Shown in pieces: positions 13,897-17,768 of a stretch of 17,768 bases of DNA. How positions within the stretch are numbered: the stretch's first letter is position 1; every line of letters starts with the position of its first letter. The DNA comes from an uncultured Roseburia sp. (GTDB lineage Bacteria; Bacillota; Clostridia; Lachnospirales; Lachnospiraceae), in NCBI GenBank assembly GCA_947652855.1, contig CANTEO010000053.1, forward strand, positions 1 to 17,768, given 5' to 3'. Under the pieces are notes generated by a model, which was not told the origin of the DNA, searched no databases, and was given only the letters and a program-made list of their open reading frames with translations. The translations under genes and the position numbers were made by a program.

Positions 13897-15708
13897 ATGG
13901 CAATTGATCAGAGCAAAATTCGGAATTTTTGCATCATCGCCCATATCGACCACGGCAAATCCACGCTGGCAGACCGCATTATTGAGCAGACGGGGCTGTT
14001 GACGAGCCGTGAGATGCAGGCGCAGGTGCTTGATAACATGGAATTGGAGCGGGAGCGCGGGATCACGATCAAATCTCAGGCAGTCCGCATTATTTATAAA
14101 GCAAAGGACGGGGAAGAGTACATTCTCAATTTAATCGACACGCCGGGCCATGTGGACTTCAACTATGAGGTGTCCAGAAGCCTTGCGGCGTGCGACGGGG
14201 CGATCTTGGTCGTGGACGCGGCGCAGGGCGTTGAGGCGCAGACGCTGGCGAATGTGTACCTGGCGTTGGATCATGACCTGGACGTGATGCCCGTCATCAA
14301 CAAGATCGACCTGCCGAGCGCGCAGCCGGAGCTTGTCGTAGAGGAAATTGAGAACGTCATTGGGATTGAGGCGACGGACGCGCCCCAGATTTCCGCGAAG
14401 ATGGGCTTAAACATTGATCAGGTGCTGGAGGGGATCGTCGCGAAAATTCCGGCTCCGTCCGGCGACGCGTCGGCTCCGTTTCAGGCCCTCATCTTTGACG
14501 CGGTATACGATTCCTATAAAGGGGTGATCGTGTTCTGCCGCGTGATGGAAGGGACAGTGAAGGTGGGCGACCATATCCGCATGATGGCGACAAATGCGGA
14601 GGACGACGTGATTGAGGTCGGGTACTTTGGGGCGGGTCAGTTCATCCCCTGTGAGGAGCTTAGCGCCGGGATGGTCGGTTATATCGCCGCGGGCATCAAA
14701 AACGTGAGGGACACGCAGGTCGGCGACACGATCACGAATGCCGCGCGTCCCTGCAAAGAGCCGCTGCCGGGCTATAAAAAAGTCAACCCGATGGTATATT
14801 GCGGGCTGTATCCGGCGGACAGCGCAAAGTACACGGACTTAAGGGACGCGTTGGAAAAGCTGCAGATCAACGACGCGTCCCTGCAGTACGAGCCGGAGAC
14901 GTCCATTGCGCTTGGATTTGGGTTCCGCTGCGGATTCCTTGGCCTTTTGCATCTGGAGATCATTGAGGAGCGGCTGGAGCGGGAGTTCAACCTGGATTTG
15001 GTGACGACAGCGCCGGGCGTCGTGTATAAAGTGCATAAGACGAACGGGGAAGTGGTTGACCTAACGAACCCGTCCAACCTTCCGGATCCTTCGGAAATCG
15101 ACTATATGGAGGAGCCAATGGTGTCGGCGGAAATCATGGTGACGAGCGAGTATGTCGGCGCCATCATGAAGTTATGTCAGGAGCGCCGCGGCGTGTACAT
15201 CAGCATGGAGTATATGGAAGAGACGCGCGCGTTAATCAAATACGATTTGCCGCTGAATGAAATCATCTATGATTTTTTTGACGCGTTGAAGTCCCGTTCC
15301 AGAGGATACGCCTCGTTTGACTATGAGATGAAAGGGTATGTGCGCTCCGAGCTTGTGAAGCTGGATATCTTAATCAATAAGGAGACGGTGGACGCGCTGT
15401 CCTTCATTGTGTTTAAGGACAGCGCATATGAGCGCGGGAGGAAAATGTGCGAACGCTTAAAGGGGGAAATCCCAAGGCATCTGTTTGAGATACCGATCCA
15501 GGCGGCCGTAGGCGGAAAAGTGATTGCCAGGGAGACGGTCAAGGCGATGCGCAAGGACGTGCTTGCAAAATGCTATGGCGGCGACATCACCCGAAAGAGG
15601 AAGCTGCTTGAGAAGCAGAAAGAAGGCAAGAAGCGGATGCGTCAGGTCGGGAGCGTGGAGATTCCGCAGGAGGCGTTCATGAGCGTGCTGAAATTAGATG
15701 AGGATTGA
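13897..15708 (+). CDS. lepA: Elongation factor 4 (back-translocating GTPase LepA)
   Basis: The 603-residue GTPase has the P-loop AHIDHGKS (15-22), RGITIKSQ switch I, DTPGHVDF, the NKID guanine-specificity motif, the domain II beta-barrel, EF-G-like domains, and the C-terminal basic domain special to LepA ending KKRMRQVGSVEIPQEAFMSVLKL. It binds ribosomes and influences translocation and initiation. Length is normal. The true start is ATG 13897 behind GGAGG; the reading frame runs 29 codons upstream to a TTG, but that stretch overlaps the promoter. The hemW start lies 3 bases after the stop, so the two are co-transcribed. Confidence 0.98.
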   Translation: MAIDQSKIRNFCIIAHIDHGKSTLADRIIEQTGLLTSREMQAQVLDNMELERERGITIKSQAVRIIYKAKDGEEYILNLIDTPGHVDFNYEVSRSLAACDGAILVVDAAQGVEAQTLANVYLALDHDLDVMPVINKIDLPSAQPELVVEEIENVIGIEATDAPQISAKMGLNIDQVLEGIVAKIPAPSGDASAPFQALIFDAVYDSYKGVIVFCRVMEGTVKVGDHIRMMATNAEDDVIEVGYFGAGQFIPCEELSAGMVGYIAAGIKNVRDTQVGDTITNAARPCKEPLPGYKKVNPMVYCGLYPADSAKYTDLRDALEKLQINDASLQYEPETSIALGFGFRCGFLGLLHLEIIEERLEREFNLDLVTTAPGVVYKVHKTNGEVVDLTNPSNLPDPSEIDYMEEPMVSAEIMVTSEYVGAIMKLCQERRGVYISMEYMEETRALIKYDLPLNEIIYDFFDALKSRSRGYASFDYEMKGYVRSELVKLDILINKETVDALSFIVFKDSAYERGRKMCERLKGEIPRHLFEIPIQAAVGGKVIARETVKAMRKDVLAKCYGGDITRKRKLLEKQKEGKKRMRQVGSVEIPQEAFMSVLKLDED

Positions 15709-15711
15709 GAA

Positions 15712-16923
15712 ATGAAAGAGATGGAACTTTATATCCATATCCCATTTTGCATGAAGAAGTGCAATTACTGCGATTTTTTGTCTGCGCCTGCGGATGAAAA
15801 ATCGCAGTCCGCATATATGGAAGGGCTGAACCGGGAGATCGCCTATTATGGAAAGGCGCAGAAAGGCAGGGAGCTTTCCACCATTTATATCGGCGGCGGG
15901 ACGCCGTCCTGGATGCAGGAGTCTTATATTGAGAGCCTGATGGAGGAGGTGTACCGTCAGTTTCCGGTGAGAAAGGACGCGGAAATCACGATCGAATGCA
16001 ATCCCGGCACATTGACGCGGAGCAAGCTGGAATGCTACAGGCAGCTTGGCGTCAACCGCTTAAGCATTGGCTTACAGTCTGCGGACAATGAAGAGCTGAA
16101 GCTTCTTGGGCGAATCCATACATATGAGATTTTTTTGCGCAATTATGAGCTGGCGCGGGAATGCGGCTTTTCCAACATCAACGTGGACTTGATGGATTCC
16201 CTGCCGGGCCATACGCCGGAGAAGTTTTTTGAGACGCTAAAGCGGGCCGTGTCCCTTGGCCCGGAGCATATTTCCTGCTATTCCTTGATGATAGAAGAGG
16301 GGACGCCGTTTTATGACCGCTATAAATTTGACATGGTGAAGCTTCGGGCAGGAATCGAGCCGGAGGAGCTTCCGAGCGAGGACACGGCGTTTCAAATTGG
16401 CAAGATGACGCAGGACGTGCTGGAAAAAAGCGGGTATGCGCGCTATGAGATTTCCAATTATGCGAAAAAAGGCTATGAGGGAAGGCATAACATCGGCTAT
16501 TGGCAGAGAAGGGAATACTTAGGCGTCGGCCTTGGCGCGTCCTCCCTGCTTGAGGAGACGCGATACAGCAACCTTCGCGGCTTAAAGGAATATATTGAGG
16601 CGTCTTATTATATAGAAGGGCGGACGATGTATGACGGGCATTTGGGAAGGCAGATCCGCTGCACGAGCCTCCATGAGCAGGCAGACGGGTTAAGCCGGCA
16701 GGCGCAGATGGAGGAATTTATGTTCCTTGGGCTCCGCATGACGGAGGGGATTGAGAAAGGCAGGTTTTATCAGGCGTTTGGCTATTCGGTGAATTTTGTG
16801 TACCAGGAGGCCATAGACAGGCTGACAGAGCAGGAACTTTTGGTGGAGACCCCGGTGCGGCTCTATTTGACGGAGCGGGGCATGGATTTGAATAACTATG
16901 TGGTGCGGCAATTTTTGCTGTGA
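15712..16923 (+). CDS. hemW: Heme chaperone HemW (radical SAM, HemN-like)
   Basis: The 403-residue protein carries the radical-SAM cluster motif CxxxCxxC (C13, C17, C20) followed by DF, not the additional Cys that marks true coproporphyrinogen dehydrogenase HemN, so HemW is preferred. Other family marks are IYIGGGTPSW (58-67), IECNPGT, the NVDLMDSLPGHTPE segment, YEISNYAKKGYEGRHNIGYW and the C-terminal HemN/HemW domain. HemW binds heme and is thought to hand it to target proteins. The start may be ATG 15712 or ATG 15721; the first has AGGA-like bases a little upstream within the lepA end. The lepA-hemW pair is conserved in Firmicutes, where hrcA usually follows; here it does not. Confidence 0.95.
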   Translation: MKEMELYIHIPFCMKKCNYCDFLSAPADEKSQSAYMEGLNREIAYYGKAQKGRELSTIYIGGGTPSWMQESYIESLMEEVYRQFPVRKDAEITIECNPGTLTRSKLECYRQLGVNRLSIGLQSADNEELKLLGRIHTYEIFLRNYELARECGFSNINVDLMDSLPGHTPEKFFETLKRAVSLGPEHISCYSLMIEEGTPFYDRYKFDMVKLRAGIEPEELPSEDTAFQIGKMTQDVLEKSGYARYEISNYAKKGYEGRHNIGYWQRREYLGVGLGASSLLEETRYSNLRGLKEYIEASYYIEGRTMYDGHLGRQIRCTSLHEQADGLSRQAQMEEFMFLGLRMTEGIEKGRFYQAFGYSVNFVYQEAIDRLTEQELLVETPVRLYLTERGMDLNNYVVRQFLL

Positions 16924-16957
16924 GGGCGAAAAAGGGGCATTTTGAGGAGAAGAGCGC

Positions 16958-16986
16958 TTGCCCTTGCCTGTCAATGAGTGTATAAT
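16958..16986 (+). promoter_or_regulatory. Sigma-A promoter of the DUF4352-type lipoprotein gene
   Basis: TTGCCC (16958-16963), a 17-base spacer and TATAAT (16981-16986) lie 28 bases before the start codon, giving a short leader with a strong AGGAGG site. The promoter implies the gene is not dependent on hemW read-through. Confidence 0.85.
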
Positions 16987-17014
16987 AATGATACAAAAGA
17001 AAAGGAGGAAAGTA

Positions 17015-17617
17015 ATGAAAAGGAAATCATTTGTTTTATTGGGCTTGCTATTTTGCTTGTCGGCCGCTTCTTGCGGCGAAAAGCCGGCTGCCTCTGTGGA
17101 TGAGGGCCAGGCAGCCGTGAATCAGGAGGAAACGGAAGAGGCGGGCGGCGTACTCCAGACCGAAGAGGAAGAGAGCGAAACAGAAGAGGCTCCGGCGGTG
17201 GTCCATGCAGTCGGTGAAATGACGCCATTGAATGATTGGGAGATTACAGTTACGAATTTTCAGATCGTGGATAACATTACATCCGATATGTGGGAGTTTA
17301 CCCCAAGTGAAGGGGGAAACAAATTTGCGCAGGTTTTTGTTACATTGAATAACAAAGGGGCGGAGGCGGATACTTTTTTGCCGTCCTTAGTATATAACGA
17401 TGACGTTATGGCGCAGCTTGTGCATGGAGAAGAGGAGTTTTCTCAAACTCAGCTGCTGAATTATGACAATGACTTGGCGAATAAGAGCATTGACCCCGGC
17501 GCGCCGAAGGACGGCGAACTGGTATTTGAGATACCGGAAGCCATAGCGGCCGCTACAGACGAGCTGCTGATTCGGTTTCAGTCCGGCGATAACGAAGTGA
17601 TCTATAAGATTCGTTAA
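17015..17617 (+). CDS. Secreted lipoprotein with a DUF4352-like domain
   Basis: 200 residues: a signal peptide with positively charged start and hydrophobic core, a candidate lipidated Cys at 20 (AASC, a slightly atypical lipobox), a Glu-rich low-complexity linker (about 25-62) and a C-terminal beta-rich domain (about 66-200) with the pattern of DUF4352 immunoglobulin-like domains: WEITVTNFQIVDN, then FAQVFVTLNNKG, then a C-terminal LVFEIPEA...LLIRF stretch. Such proteins are anchored on the outer face of the membrane; their function is generally unknown. ATG 17015 follows AGGAGG by 6 bases; an upstream in-frame extension overlaps the promoter and is rejected. It stands where hrcA would be expected in the Bacillus gene order. 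Confidence 0.85.
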   Translation: MKRKSFVLLGLLFCLSAASCGEKPAASVDEGQAAVNQEETEEAGGVLQTEEEESETEEAPAVVHAVGEMTPLNDWEITVTNFQIVDNITSDMWEFTPSEGGNKFAQVFVTLNNKGAEADTFLPSLVYNDDVMAQLVHGEEEFSQTQLLNYDNDLANKSIDPGAPKDGELVFEIPEAIAAATDELLIRFQSGDNEVIYKIR

Positions 17618-17768
17618 TACAACAGTTTTGGCTCATATGACGTCTTAAGGCGGGAAGAAAGACCGCGTCTTACGGAAGGCCGCAAAAAAGCATTTGGAGA
17701 ATACAAGGTTCTTTCTTAACTTTGGGTATATGGATGCTGTAAAAAACTGGCACCTCGTTTTCTGATGC
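17618..17768. other. Right-edge intergenic region
   Basis: No gene is recognisable. CGTCTTA occurs twice in direct orientation (17641-17647 and 17666-17672), each followed by two further bases and GG-rich sequence. AAC at 17621 and CGTC at 17641 are spaced like an ECF-type promoter. No convincing terminator for the lipoprotein gene is seen. Confidence 0.4.

Noticed and set aside
17641..17676. Hairpin TAAG-CGG / CCG-CTTA as a terminator of the last gene
   Set aside because: The pairing is broken by unpaired bases and no T run follows.
1..17768. CRISPR arrays, tRNA genes, insertion sequences or transposase genes
   Set aside because: No regularly spaced direct repeats, no tRNA-type GGTTCGA T-loop with matching arms, and no transposase-like protein were found on either strand.

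Overview
The window reads as a chromosomal core segment of a spore-forming member of the Clostridia, most like Lachnospiraceae. The inference rests on the sporulation/germination genes gpr and spoIIP, on the order comEA...comEC-holA-rpsT-gpr-spoIIP-lepA-hemW (a gene order also known from Bacillus), on strong AGGAGG-type ribosome binding sites, and on moderately GC-rich coding DNA with many lipoproteins. The genus cannot be fixed from the sequence alone.

Layout. Positions 1-370 hold the AT-rich tail of an unrecognised gene and a hairpin. A CPA2-type cation/proton antiporter (370-1545, minus) diverges from a long plus-strand block (1748-8802): a lipoprotein form of ComEA, an OmpR-type response regulator, a HAMP sensor kinase, a double-GerMN-domain lipoprotein, ComEC and DNA polymerase III delta (holA). 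Gaps in the block are mostly tiny. It begins at a good housekeeping promoter and ends at a perfect 18-bp bidirectional terminator, so it looks like one operon. The regulator-kinase-GerMN lipoprotein trio sits between comEA and comEC and resembles the actinobacterial MtrA-MtrB-LpqB module in domain content.

Positions 8853-10629 (minus) carry an ECF sigma factor and an overlapping membrane protein that is probably its anti-sigma factor. This cassette is bounded by terminators on both sides. rpsT (S20, TTG start) follows on the minus strand with a near-ideal promoter. A 338-base intergenic region separates rpsT from gpr and holds the rpsT promoter plus GC-rich nested inverted repeats that could form a structured gpr leader.

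The plus-strand run gpr-spoIIP concerns spores: degradation of small acid-soluble proteins at germination, and peptidoglycan degradation during engulfment. lepA-hemW follows from its own consensus promoter (translation elongation factor 4 and the heme chaperone/radical-SAM protein HemW). A DUF4352-type lipoprotein with its own promoter and strong ribosome binding site closes the window. The last 150 bases hold no recognisable gene.

Most of the window is well-known core biology. The parts worth a second look are the sensory trio inside the comE operon, the mirrored divergent promoters at 1609-1693, the possible gpr leader RNA, and the inserted ECF cassette.
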